DNA of 36,239 bases. Origin: UBA1756 sp045130235. Lineage in GTDB: Bacteria > Bacteroidota > Bacteroidia > Bacteroidales > WCHB1-69. The first letter of the stretch is position 1. Each line of letters starts with the position of its first letter. The DNA is taken from the NCBI GenBank assembly GCA_045130235.1, contig JBGUPJ010000030.1, forward strand, positions 1 through 36,239, read 5' to 3'. The position numbers and the translations under genes were made by a program. The notes beneath the pieces are model-generated. The model had not been told where the DNA came from. It saw only the letters and a list, made by a program, of their open reading frames with translations, and did no database searches. This document shows positions 23,808 to 31,680 of this stretch, one piece after another.

Positions 23808-25637
23808 CTATTTCCAGTAGCGGGTTTCAAGATATTCCATCAGTTCTTTGTAGTCATCGTTTCCTTTCAAGGGGGAAAGCAGGTCTTGGGGATCGATGAT
23901 ATGAAATTTGGATTTGTCTTTCAAAGTAGGGATATATTTTTCCTCAATGGCATTTTTCAATTCAGTATGAGCATTTGGAATAACCATTATATGACGAAAA
24001 TCCACAGCCTTAATTCCATTAATATCTTTTTGCTTGATGATTTGTTCCATCAGAAGAGTTTGTCGCATCAATTCATAATACGGATCTGCCTTGTATAAAT
24101 CATCCCATTTTTGAAAATTTGACGCAGAATCAATCAGTTTGGGATAACGAATCAAACTCTCTTCGTCGGCTTCTTTTCCTTGATAGGTTTCCGTATATTT
24201 CCATTCAATGGGTATGAGAATATTCTGATTGTCTATCGTCTGAACATACACTAACGCATCTACAGATGTGCATTTTGCACCACGAGTTTCATATTTTTCG
24301 TTCAGCAAAGTCTTGTTTTTACAAACAAACTCAAATGAGATAAAACCGCCATCTTTGTCAATGGGAGATGGATATACTTTTTTTATTTTCGAACCTGTTG
24401 CTTTTTCAATAATTGCTTTGATAGCAACATCATCTTTTCTCAAAGCAAAAAGATGGTTAAGACAGTGGATTTGCGAGGATACAAGATGGCCTGATGGCTT
24501 TTTTATATGGGTGTTCTCTCCCCACCAAGAAATATTATAGCCTGAAAAATAATTATGACAATCCACTCTCAATTTTTCATAGAGGTTGTGAGCACAATCC
24601 TTTTGTTGTAAAACAAATTTTCTATTACTCCCTTTATAAAAGCCATTATTTTTCGCAATTTTAGATAAATTAATCTTGTAGTAGTTCATTTGCTTTTTTC
24701 GTTCTTGATAATAATAGTCTCTTGACATTGCTTTGTTTAATTTATGACTACTATTTAAATATATCAAATCATCTTTATGTCCTTCTTTGAAACAACAAGA
24801 AGAGAATTCAATAAATTTGTCCTCTTCTTTTTTATCTGCAAATGCAAAAATAAATTTTGGTTTAGTATCATTTATTTTCAAAGAATTGTCCAAGATACCT
24901 AAGTCTTGTTTTTGCTTCAATAAATCTTTCATCTCTTGTGTAAAAAGATTGTTCACATCTCTTCCTATTGTATGATTGAAACAATCAATATGTGGTTTTA
25001 TTCCAGATAATCCACCCGTAGCATCCATACCTTTTTTCAATTCAATAACCACCAACTGTCCATTATGAATGGCTATTATATCAAAACGAGGAACTTTTTT
25101 GTTTAATTTACCATCATATGCAAATTTTGAACGACGGCTAACTGCGTATTCCAAGTCCAACACAACATAATCCGTATCATTCCTGTTGGCAATGGCTATC
25201 TGTTGTTGTTCTTGTTTCTCTTTATGGGATATATTAATGGTGGCATTTAGAGTTTCTTCCCATTTCTTCATTTTTGCTTTTGCCTTACTAAAATAGCATT
25301 CTACCTTTGAATGATTTAAAGGAGATTTAAGATTTTCCTTCAAGTCGTCCCTTTCCTTAACAAGGTCATCAATTATCTGTTTTGCATTAACATCACCTTT
25401 TTTAGCCTTTTCTTGTAAATGTGTTTTCCGTTCTTTATTACAATCTTTGTAGAAATAAAATTCATCAAAATAGAAACTACGCGGATTAATTTTTAGAATA
25501 TTCCCTCCCTGGTAATACACATTGATGTAGTTGTCTCTGATTTGCAAATCCAGTTCGGAATCCGACAAAATGTACTCCAATAATGGTTTCCACTCTCCTT
25601 GGAGTCTTTTCATGAAACTGTCTGACAATTTTCTCAT
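23808..25637 (-). CDS. Large protein with two PD-(D/E)XK nuclease-like motifs
   Basis: The 609-residue protein opens LQIRDNYINVYYQGGNILKI and has a charged, probably helical stretch at ~65-130. Two nuclease-like sites are visible. The first has E163 (DLEYAV), D186 (PRFDIIAI) and E199-L-K201 (LVVIELKKG). The second has D460 (CTSVDALVYV) and E478-W-K480 (ILIPIEWKYTETY), followed by RYPKLIDSASNF and a long helical segment. The second half resembles PGN_0703-type putative restriction endonucleases, from memory. The predicted role is metal-dependent DNA cleavage, perhaps in defence or restriction. The base composition is much more AT-rich than the core genes, suggesting transfer. It lies 37 nt after a small gene of unknown function on the same strand. 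No methylase or helicase gene adjoins it. Confidence 0.65.
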   Translation of the reverse strand: MRKLSDSFMKRLQGEWKPLLEYILSDSELDLQIRDNYINVYYQGGNILKINPRSFYFDEFYFYKDCNKERKTHLQEKAKKGDVNAKQIIDDLVKERDDLKENLKSPLNHSKVECYFSKAKAKMKKWEETLNATINISHKEKQEQQQIAIANRNDTDYVVLDLEYAVSRRSKFAYDGKLNKKVPRFDIIAIHNGQLVVIELKKGMDATGGLSGIKPHIDCFNHTIGRDVNNLFTQEMKDLLKQKQDLGILDNSLKINDTKPKFIFAFADKKEEDKFIEFSSCCFKEGHKDDLIYLNSSHKLNKAMSRDYYYQERKKQMNYYKINLSKIAKNNGFYKGSNRKFVLQQKDCAHNLYEKLRVDCHNYFSGYNISWWGENTHIKKPSGHLVSSQIHCLNHLFALRKDDVAIKAIIEKATGSKIKKVYPSPIDKDGGFISFEFVCKNKTLLNEKYETRGAKCTSVDALVYVQTIDNQNILIPIEWKYTETYQGKEADEESLIRYPKLIDSASNFQKWDDLYKADPYYELMRQTLLMEQIIKQKDINGIKAVDFRHIMVIPNAHTELKNAIEEKYIPTLKDKSKFHIIDPQDLLSPLKGNDDYKELMEYLETRYWK

Positions 25638-25674
25638 AACTAATTATAATTTAATAATTTAACATCTTAATAAT

Positions 25675-26034
25675 TTAATAATCCACACCACCGGCCTGAT
25701 GCAACCGACAGGGTTCTTCTGCCTCCAACAATCTCTCCTCTTCCAAAAAAGTGCTGATGTCCGTGTCGAAGACAATGTCCTCCGGCATTGAAGGCATCCT
25801 CCGAAAAATTTTGTTGCTTCCCGCAAAGATCTCCTCATTTTCCAGAAAATCATGCAGTTTTTTCATAAGGTACAACCTGTTTTCTTCCACCAGCTCCAAC
25901 ACCGCATCACTCAAAAAGTCGTGAATCTCGTTTTTCAGTTGTATCCGCTGCACCTCGCTGAATGCGACATCTGCTGTTTCTAAGTGAGTTTCCCACTGGG
26001 GCATGTCATAACACAATTCAACCATTCCTTTCAT
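25675..26034 (-). CDS. Small acidic helical protein preceding the double nuclease
   Basis: The 119-residue protein from ATG 26034 is not recognised. It is acidic and probably all-helical, with three loosely repeated pieces: EIHDFLSDAVLELVEENRL, KLHDFLENEEIF and ISTFLEEERLLEAEE. The first in-frame ATG (26064) lies inside a -7 box at 26062-26069, so a start at 26034 or later is more likely. The stop codon is 37 nt before the nuclease start, and the spacer is a pure A/T run. The operon arrangement suggests a partner, inhibitor or antitoxin-like role, but nothing in the sequence proves it. Confidence 0.55.
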   Translation of the reverse strand: MKGMVELCYDMPQWETHLETADVAFSEVQRIQLKNEIHDFLSDAVLELVEENRLYLMKKLHDFLENEEIFAGSNKIFRRMPSMPEDIVFDTDISTFLEEERLLEAEEPCRLHQAGGVDY

Positions 26035-26061
26035 ACTGTTTTTTGCTTTTGAATTCCGTGG

Positions 26062-26069
26062 CAAAAATA
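26062..26069 (-). promoter_or_regulatory. -7 box for the small gene/nuclease unit
   Basis: TATTTTTG on the minus strand matches TAnnTTTG and decides against the start at 26064. Confidence 0.5.
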
Positions 26070-26110
26070 CTGGGAAGGTGTGCCATTCTGTGTCATAGTG
26101 AGAAAATTTT

Positions 26111-26740
26111 TTACGATTTCTCCCCTTTCAGATATATCACCCGCTGCAGCCGCTCCAAAAACCGTGCTGCGTCGCCGCCGTCCATCTGCACGTGGTGGAA
26201 CTGGAACGACACCGGCAGCAGCGTCTTGAACCAGCTCTTGCGGTACTTGCCCCACATCACCATGGGGTTGAGGAACTTGTCGGTGTATTGGTTCACCACG
26301 CAGTCGAGCTCTGTCTGTATCATGGCGGAGGTGCCGACAATCATGTAGCCGTCGAGGAAGTTGCTCTGGCACTCCTCCGCCACCTTAGTGGTCAGCTCCA
26401 GGTAGTCGCGGTTGAACTGCTGGAGGTCGGCAGAGAAGGGGATGTCGCACGAGTTGATGCCGCCCTTGCGGTTGCGCACCACCACGTTGATGGCCATCCG
26501 GTCGTAGCGGAACAGTTGGCCGCCCTCGGGCAGCAGGTAGAGCTCCTCGGTGTCGGTGGCCGCCTTGCCGATGCACCAGCACATCAGCGTGTTGAACTTC
26601 ACACCGCTCTTCCGGCTGAGGCGCGCCAGACGGCTTACATCCATCGTTTTCACCAATGTTACCATCGGCATCGGCGCATTCAGCCACATCTCGAAGGCGA
26701 AAGCCCGCTTGGTCTCTTCAGGGTTGATTTGTTGTTTCAT
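26111..26740 (-). CDS. CatA-like O-acetyltransferase, copy 1
   Basis: Chloramphenicol acetyltransferase-fold protein of 209 residues from ATG 26740. The catalytic motif is FQFHHVQMDGGDAARF, with H183 and D187 matching the HxxxDG of CAT. INSCDIPFSADLQQFN and YMIVGTSAMIQTELD are other family segments. Whether chloramphenicol is the substrate cannot be read from the sequence; many Bacteroidetes homologues are unassigned. It starts 4 nt after the stop of the zinc-ribbon gene, so the two are co-transcribed. A second copy at 32522-33139 differs at only about 23 of the first 200 residues. This copy keeps a C-terminus ending RVIYLKGEKS. Confidence 0.88.
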   Translation of the reverse strand: MKQQINPEETKRAFAFEMWLNAPMPMVTLVKTMDVSRLARLSRKSGVKFNTLMCWCIGKAATDTEELYLLPEGGQLFRYDRMAINVVVRNRKGGINSCDIPFSADLQQFNRDYLELTTKVAEECQSNFLDGYMIVGTSAMIQTELDCVVNQYTDKFLNPMVMWGKYRKSWFKTLLPVSFQFHHVQMDGGDAARFLERLQRVIYLKGEKS

Positions 26741-26744
26741 AATA

Positions 26745-27332
26745 CTATCTTCTTTTGAACACCACCAACTCGGCATCCGCACCGTCTTTGCCGTATTCGC
26801 TCACGAGGATGCAGTGTTCGTCGCAAGCGATACCGTAGCAGCGACCGTTCGCACCCTGTTTTTCGACCTGATTGCACCAGTAAGTAGCGTTGTCGTCAAG
26901 AAGTTTCACTTTGTTGCCGTTGATGACATACTCCATATTGACGAACGAGCCCTGCAGCACGAAGAGGTTGTCGATATGCGGCATATCCTTGATTCCCAAC
27001 GCATTGACCTTATCAATAAGCTGCTGCTTGATGGGCGAGGTGGCGTGCGGCAGCTGGTCGGCGGGCAGTCGCCAGCGTTTCAGATTTGGGTAATACTGAC
27101 GCAGGACGTCTTTGTACTCCTCGCGACTGAGGTTTTGACCGGTGTTTTTGTTGTACTCCTCCACAAACTGTGCGCAGAAATCCACCATCTCTTCCATGGT
27201 GAAGTCGCCGGTGAAGGCACCGTCTTTGTAGCAATAGATGCAGTATTCTTCGTTCTTGCTGCCGTCGGCGTTCGTGCCGAGGATTTCCGGGGTGAGCGGC
27301 ATTCCGCAGCTTTGACAAAATGTGGTTTCCAT
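26745..27332 (-). CDS. Zinc-ribbon domain protein
   Basis: The 195-residue protein starts METTFCQSCGMPLTPEILG and carries C6, C9, C31 and C34 (EEYCIYCYKDGAF), the four ligands of a putative zinc-ribbon domain, followed by the usual helical part DFTMEEMVDFCAQF. Residues ~125-195 (FVLQGSFVNMEYVINGNKVK to DAELVVFKRR) form a separate beta-rich segment that I do not recognise. The zinc-ribbon family has no assigned activity; relatives sit beside acetyltransferase or transporter genes. Here it is directly upstream of the CatA-like gene, 4 nt apart. A -7 box lies at 27353-27360. Confidence 0.8.
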   Translation of the reverse strand: METTFCQSCGMPLTPEILGTNADGSKNEEYCIYCYKDGAFTGDFTMEEMVDFCAQFVEEYNKNTGQNLSREEYKDVLRQYYPNLKRWRLPADQLPHATSPIKQQLIDKVNALGIKDMPHIDNLFVLQGSFVNMEYVINGNKVKLLDDNATYWCNQVEKQGANGRCYGIACDEHCILVSEYGKDGADAELVVFKRR

Positions 27333-27352
27333 AGTATGATTTTTTTAGATGG

Positions 27353-27360
27353 CAAAAGTA
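27353..27360 (-). promoter_or_regulatory. -7 box for the zinc-ribbon/CatA-like unit
   Basis: TACTTTTG on the minus strand, 20 nt upstream of the start at 27332. A TTTG (27387-27390) is present, but at 26-nt spacing. Confidence 0.5.
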
Positions 27361-27402
27361 CGGACTTTTGATGTTTTTTCCCATATCAAACCAGATAAGT
27401 TA

Positions 27403-27882
27403 CTAGAACCTCCTCGTCCGGCGGCAGTAGGCCTCGTACTCTTCGCCGAAGTCGCGGCGGAGGCGGCGTTCCTCGCTGATGACCTGCGTCATCATGATGG
27501 CAAAGAAGAGCACCCACACGAGTGCGGACTGCCAGGTCCACAGCCACACGACGGCGCCGGCGAGGTAGGTGAGCGTGCCGGTGAGCATGGGGTTGCGGTT
27601 GAGGCGGTAGGGGCCGTCGGTCATCAGGTGCTGCGTGCGGGGCGCCACCTCGTGTCCGAAAGCGTCCATCGGGTTGCCCTTGCCGCGCCGCTTCATATAG
27701 ACGATGGTCCACACGCTCAGCGACAGTCCGCCCAGCATCAGCACGCCGGTGATGGAGGCCCTCACGGCACCGATGTGCTCCAACTTCGGCATCCCCGATG
27801 CCAGCCACATCACCGTCGGCATCAAGGCCACAAAGAGCACGCCGCCCAATACATAACCGATGATTTCACGCAATAGTTTCAT
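27403..27882 (-). CDS. ICMT-family membrane methyltransferase
   Basis: This 159-residue integral membrane protein has four or five hydrophobic segments (LGGVLFVALMPTVMWLASG, ASITGVLMLGGLSLSVWTIV, TYLAGAVVWLWTWQSALVWV). The isoprenylcysteine carboxyl methyltransferase / phospholipid methyltransferase core is present: LMTDGPYRLNRNPMLTGTL and ISEERRLRRDFGEEYEAY, whose RNP and EE residues bind SAM. Bacterial members methylate lipids or unknown small molecules. It follows the thioesterase gene by 33 nt and probably shares its transcript. Confidence 0.88.
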   Translation of the reverse strand: MKLLREIIGYVLGGVLFVALMPTVMWLASGMPKLEHIGAVRASITGVLMLGGLSLSVWTIVYMKRRGKGNPMDAFGHEVAPRTQHLMTDGPYRLNRNPMLTGTLTYLAGAVVWLWTWQSALVWVLFFAIMMTQVISEERRLRRDFGEEYEAYCRRTRRF

Positions 27883-27915
27883 GGTTCAAAAATTGTTGTC
27901 CGATGGATTCCTGTT

Positions 27916-28296
27916 TTACAGCTTCGCCATGAACTTGGCGCTCTCCACCACGAACCGCTCGTGGATGCCCTCGCCGATGAGGTTTTCGCCCTCGAAGCAC
28001 TTCACGGCGAACACCAGACGGCGGCGGTCCACCTCCACCAGTTCGGCTTCGCACCGGATGGTGGCGCCCACGGGACTGGCTTTCAAGTGCTTGATATTGA
28101 CGGCGATGCCGACGGTGGTGTTGCCCTCACCGACCTTATCGCAAACGGCCATCAGGCAGGTTTTCTCCATCAGGGCAATCATGGCGGGGGTGGCAAACAC
28201 CTCCAATGCGCCGGAGCCATACACCGCGGCGGTGTCTTTGTGCTCCACCACCAGCTGCTCGCTGTGATGGAGTCCTTTCAAAGTGTCGTATTTCAT
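27916..28296 (-). CDS. Hotdog-fold thioesterase, FlK-like
   Basis: The 126-residue protein starts at ATG 28296; the longer frame from 28380 would overlap the next gene by 59 nt. Signs of a thioesterase of the fluoroacetyl-CoA thioesterase (FlK)-like group are HSEQLVVEHKDTAAVYGSG, VFATPAMIALMEKTCLMAV, VGIAVNIKHLKASPVGATI and GEGIHERFVV. E-T-style catalysis fits the MEKTC segment. The substrate is an unknown acyl-CoA. It lies between a small membrane-protein gene (25 nt upstream) and the ICMT gene. Confidence 0.85.
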   Translation of the reverse strand: MKYDTLKGLHHSEQLVVEHKDTAAVYGSGALEVFATPAMIALMEKTCLMAVCDKVGEGNTTVGIAVNIKHLKASPVGATIRCEAELVEVDRRRLVFAVKCFEGENLIGEGIHERFVVESAKFMAKL

Positions 28297-28321
28297 TGTT
28301 TTTGATCTTTTATATTCAAAA

Positions 28322-28546
28322 TTATTCCTCAGATTGGTCTTGTTTTGTCGATTTCTTGATCTGTTCAATTCCCTGGTCAAAGAACCAAAATAAAATGGTA
28401 ATGATTACGCTGCCTACCACTCCTCCAATGATGGCTCTACGCAAATTGAGTCCCGAGATCAACCAATCTGCCAGAAAGTATGCCACAGCAAGGACGACAA
28501 ACATGATGAGGTAAACCACCCAACTTTTTTTCTTGAAAATCTTCAT
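28322..28546 (-). CDS. Small membrane protein
   Basis: The 74-residue protein has two predicted transmembrane helices (VVYLIMFVVLAVAYFLADWL and IIGGVVGSVIITILFWFF), a basic N-terminus (MKIFKKKS) and a hydrophilic C-terminus ending KKSTKQDQSEE. No family is recognised. It is first in a probable unit with the thioesterase and ICMT genes. Confidence 0.7.
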   Translation of the reverse strand: MKIFKKKSWVVYLIMFVVLAVAYFLADWLISGLNLRRAIIGGVVGSVIITILFWFFDQGIEQIKKSTKQDQSEE

Positions 28547-28605
28547 ATATTCAGAATTTAACAGAATTCAATTTTTTCCAGTAAAAATGCGGAGAATAGA
28601 ATCAT

Positions 28606-29211
28606 TTAAAAATAAATAGGCCTGCCTTCATCGGTATAGCTGGAGGGGAACCATCCTTGCGTGATTTTCTTGTAAAATCTTCTGAATGCTCTTCGACTGT
28701 TGCCATATTTGTTTCCGTCGTAAGGACTCAAACGTTTCCAAGGGGGTTGTAGAATATAGTTGATGTAGTAGTTCTTTTTGTTGATATCGTTGATATTCAC
28801 AAATTCGACACCCAAAAAAATACCCCAAACGAGGGTGTCGCGGTAAGAATGATCTTTCCATCGATTCCAGCCTATCGCCTCCCGATATTGGAATTCAAGA
28901 TAAACCTTGGCAGAATCAGGGATGATGGAGCAAAGGTCTGGACATTTATCCGACCACCAAACAGAACCGTATGAGTACCTTTTGAAATTATAATAGAAAT
29001 CATAAGTGATAGTGTCTTTGTAAACCGCCGGATCAAACGAGATAAGCGTCCTCACCGAGAGGGGGAGTTTGCCGTTAATCATAACGATATAATCTGGCGG
29101 GCCGCACTGGAAACTATCGTCAAACGTCACTGTTTTCACCGAATCGTTTTGCGCTTTCAAAGCGAAAATACTGAAGCAGATGAATATGAGCAGAATGATT
29201 TTCCTTTTCAT
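28606..29211 (-). CDS. Secreted orphan protein
   Basis: The 201-residue protein from ATG 29211 has a signal peptide (MKRKIILLIFICFSIFALKA) and a mature part that reads like a small TonB-box/C-terminal-type domain protein: TFDDSFQCGPPDYIVMINGK, AKVYLEFQYREAIGW, SYRDTLVWGIFLG. I cannot name the family with confidence. The ATG at 29235 lies inside a -7 box (29233-29240), so 29211 is preferred. The location is probably the periplasm or outer membrane. Confidence 0.7.
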   Translation of the reverse strand: MKRKIILLIFICFSIFALKAQNDSVKTVTFDDSFQCGPPDYIVMINGKLPLSVRTLISFDPAVYKDTITYDFYYNFKRYSYGSVWWSDKCPDLCSIIPDSAKVYLEFQYREAIGWNRWKDHSYRDTLVWGIFLGVEFVNINDINKKNYYINYILQPPWKRLSPYDGNKYGNSRRAFRRFYKKITQGWFPSSYTDEGRPIYF

Positions 29212-29232
29212 TTTCTGTGTATTAAGGATTGG

Positions 29233-29240
29233 CAAAAGTA
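29233..29240 (-). promoter_or_regulatory. -7 box for the secreted orphan
   Basis: TACTTTTG on the minus strand matches TAnnTTTG, 21 nt upstream of ATG 29211. Confidence 0.5.
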
Positions 29241-29269
29241 CTATGATTCTGGGTTTTGAATTACATTAA

Positions 29270-30028
29270 CTATCGACGTGGGCCGACCGTTGAGCCGCCG
29301 GTGCAGGGACAATTGATAACAGGATGACAATCGTCTGAAATAGTCCCGTACGTGAGTGTGCTGCCACCACTGAGTTCCACTTCCAAACTGGAACAGCAGG
29401 TAACATCGGCAAAGCTGCCGCCACTCATGCCGCCAAATATCATCGGAGCGTTAAGGTCGACGGCATTCAGATGGCTGGCACCGCTAAGGTCAATCTCCAT
29501 AAAAGTGTGACCGATACCATTCGTTGTGATGGTGGAAGCCCCAGAAAGATTGGTGAAAATCTTATAAGCATCCATTGATCCTGTGTATGTGGATGCACCG
29601 GAAAGATTAAGATGAACTTTTTCGGCGGAGATATTGCCGCTGTAGATAGAGGCTCCAGAAAGGTTAATGTCAAGTTGATCACCCTCGAGATTCCCGGTGA
29701 ACGAAGACGCTCCACTTAGATTGAGTTCTAAAATCGTATTTGCAGGGATGACGACCGTTGCTGGACCATCGTACCCCGTGTTCGGTTTGAATCCGATGTG
29801 CAGCTTGCCGTTCTTCACCTCCACCAAAACTCTTTCGTGGGCACGTTCGTTCACCGTAACAACCACATTATTCACTTGGTCGCTCATTGTCACTTGGAAA
29901 GCGTCGCTGACATCAAGGCCGTTGTATATGCCGTCGATGGGATAGTCGCGGGTCGTAGGGCGCCCCCAGTCTTTAGTACATCCAACGAATAAAATGCATA
30001 TAAATAGCATGATAAATATTCGTTTCAT
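29270..30028 (-). CDS. GIN-domain (DUF2807) lipoprotein
   Basis: The 252-residue lipoprotein has a signal with lipobox (MKRIFIMLFICILFVGC, C17). YNGLDVSDAFQVTMSD then VVVTVNERAHERVLVEVKNG is the opening of the GIN / DUF2807 domain. It is followed by five repeats of the type LSGAS (LNLSGASSFTGN, INLSGASIYSGN, LNLSGASTYTGS, TNLSGASTITTN, IDLSGASHLNAV) and a final SGGS version, which predict a right-handed beta-helix-like solenoid. It ends with CPCTGGSTVGPRR. Such proteins are putative surface or periplasmic adhesion or envelope proteins in Bacteroidetes; the activity is unknown. A -7 box lies at 30057-30064. Confidence 0.9.
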   Translation of the reverse strand: MKRIFIMLFICILFVGCTKDWGRPTTRDYPIDGIYNGLDVSDAFQVTMSDQVNNVVVTVNERAHERVLVEVKNGKLHIGFKPNTGYDGPATVVIPANTILELNLSGASSFTGNLEGDQLDINLSGASIYSGNISAEKVHLNLSGASTYTGSMDAYKIFTNLSGASTITTNGIGHTFMEIDLSGASHLNAVDLNAPMIFGGMSGGSFADVTCCSSLEVELSGGSTLTYGTISDDCHPVINCPCTGGSTVGPRR

Positions 30029-30056
30029 ATCTGTGTCGTCTTTTTTTTTTCGACTG

Positions 30057-30064
30057 CAAAAGTA
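30057..30064 (-). promoter_or_regulatory. -7 box for the GIN-domain lipoprotein
   Basis: TACTTTTG on the minus strand, 28 nt upstream of the start. Confidence 0.5.
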
Positions 30065-30149
30065 CTAAAAAATCATATATAAAATTATGATTTATAGTTA
30101 TTTATAAAAATAACTTTTTAAAAAGTTTAACAAGGTTTAACAAAAAAAG

Positions 30150-30181
30150 TTTGGTCAGTCAATTTTTTCGGTATACCTTTG
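30150..30181 (+). promoter_or_regulatory. Bacteroidetes-type promoter for the orphan/deiminase unit
   Basis: TTTG (30150-30153), a 20-nt spacer and TACCTTTG (30174-30181) match the consensus fully. The start at 30249 follows a 67-nt A/T-rich leader. Confidence 0.75.
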
Positions 30182-30248
30182 CAGCCGAAAGTTATTGATA
30201 ATCAAATTATTAATTTATTAAATTATTAAAAATATTAAAATTAGAGGT

Positions 30249-30821
30249 ATGGGAGATTTAAAACAATTATTGTCTTGTTTAGACGCTAAATCTGATGTTG
30301 AGACAATCACGAAAACTTTTGAGGATATTGCAGAAATACTGTTGTTTAAAAGCCATATCAAAACAGACCATGGTAGTTATAGAATTTTAGAGATAGAATT
30401 CTATTTCAAAAACAACAAACACAATGATAATGTAACGATAGAACGCACAGAAGAAGCAGGAATGTGGTGGCTACATGATTATGGAGTTGACTTGTCTTTT
30501 AAGAGTGTTGAAAAGGAATACTATGGTGGAATTCTCATAAGAACCATGATGCCTCTTGAGGACAATCAAGTCAATAAAGAAGTGATTTTTGGTCCAAGAA
30601 AATGTTGTTGGGAACTCTTCTATTCACCAGCATTGGAACAAAATTCTGCTCCTTGCATTGTTGTGACAGATGAAAAAACTCTACTTTCAGGGAAAATGGC
30701 AACAACAGAACGCTACATCACTGGCAAAACAAAAAAAATAGATGGAAATTATAGATTCTATGTAGATGGTTTGAACTTAACCATTGATCCTAATTACAAA
30801 AAAATGTCACCTTGGAAGTAG
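30249..30821 (+). CDS. Uncharacterised protein upstream of a deiminase
   Basis: This 190-residue cytosolic protein contains YRILEIEFYFKNNKHNDNV, WWLHDYGVDLSF, EYYGGILIRTMMPLED and FGPRKCCWELF. I associate the EIEFY and YGGILIR motifs with a group of hypothetical Bacteroidetes proteins, some of them annotated as DNA-3-methyladenine glycosylase-like; I cannot confirm that here. AGAGG directly before the ATG is a fair ribosome site. The gene is AT-rich. A consensus promoter lies upstream, and the deiminase gene starts 7 nt after its stop, so the two are an operon. Confidence 0.7.
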   Translation: MGDLKQLLSCLDAKSDVETITKTFEDIAEILLFKSHIKTDHGSYRILEIEFYFKNNKHNDNVTIERTEEAGMWWLHDYGVDLSFKSVEKEYYGGILIRTMMPLEDNQVNKEVIFGPRKCCWELFYSPALEQNSAPCIVVTDEKTLLSGKMATTERYITGKTKKIDGNYRFYVDGLNLTIDPNYKKMSPWK

Positions 30822-30828
30822 TTTCATC

Positions 30829-31674
30829 ATGCTAACCGACCACCTCACCAACACTGTTTTTCTCTCCGACTGGCTTTCAAAAGAGTGTCCTGAACTATAT
30901 CAGATCCTTACGAAGACACTTCAGGACAATGCCGTGGCGTATCGGATTCTGGACAACACCAACGATATCTGGTGCCGCGACTACATGCCCATACAAACGG
31001 ATGAAAAGCGTTTTGTGTCTTACAAATACTATCCCAACTATCTGGTGGATAAACATCAAGAGCAATATATCACAAATGTCAGGGATGTGGGAAATGTGGA
31101 TTTTCTTCATCATGCACAAGTGGTGCCTTTGGACTTGGTGCTCGACGGCGGCAACGTGGTGAAATGCGGCAACAAAATAGTGATGACGGAGAAAGTTTTT
31201 GTGGAAAACAAAGAGATGTCGCACAACGAGGTGCAACGAATTCTGGAAGAGACATTCCGGTGCGAAATTGTTTTCCTTCCGTGGGACAAGCGAGAGAGAT
31301 ATGGACACAGCGACGGCATCGTCCACTATGTGGGCGACAACCGCGTGCTGATGACCAATTACGGCGATTTCGACAAGAGTTTTGCACAAGATTTTCTCCG
31401 GATTTTGGAGAAACATTTCGATGTTAAAACACTGAAATACAACGTGGAGAAAACAGACAAAAACAGTTGGGCCTACATCAACTTTTTACAAGTTGGAAGT
31501 CTGGTGCTCGTCCCGCAGCTGGGAATCCCCGAGGATGAGCAAGCCCTTCAACAGATTGCGGAGGCGATGCCGCAGTGCAAAGTCGTTGGCATACCGGCAT
31601 TGGAATCTGTACGCAACGGCGGCGCACTGAATTGCATTTCGTGGAATATTAAGTCGAAGCCGAAACGGCAGTGA
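30829..31674 (+). CDS. Agmatine/peptidylarginine deiminase family protein
   Basis: Member of the Porphyromonas-type peptidylarginine deiminase / agmatine deiminase family, 281 residues from ATG 30829. The guanidine-hydrolase motifs are present: DNTNDIWCRDYMPIQ (substrate-binding D and R), PLDLVLDGGNVVKCGN, RYGHSDGIVHYVGDN (catalytic H and D) and RNGGALNCISWN, whose Cys is the nucleophile. It is shorter than typical agmatine deiminases (~340-370 residues) and has no signal peptide, so it is a compact cytosolic form. Agmatine or a similar guanidino compound is the likely substrate. No N-carbamoylputrescine amidase gene is adjacent. Confidence 0.9.
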   Translation: MLTDHLTNTVFLSDWLSKECPELYQILTKTLQDNAVAYRILDNTNDIWCRDYMPIQTDEKRFVSYKYYPNYLVDKHQEQYITNVRDVGNVDFLHHAQVVPLDLVLDGGNVVKCGNKIVMTEKVFVENKEMSHNEVQRILEETFRCEIVFLPWDKRERYGHSDGIVHYVGDNRVLMTNYGDFDKSFAQDFLRILEKHFDVKTLKYNVEKTDKNSWAYINFLQVGSLVLVPQLGIPEDEQALQQIAEAMPQCKVVGIPALESVRNGGALNCISWNIKSKPKRQ

Positions 31675-31680
31675 GAGGTG

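Noticed and set aside
30784..30828. Upstream start of the deiminase at 30784
   Set aside because: It lies inside the preceding gene, and the family alignment begins at MLTDHLTNTVFLSDWL (30829).
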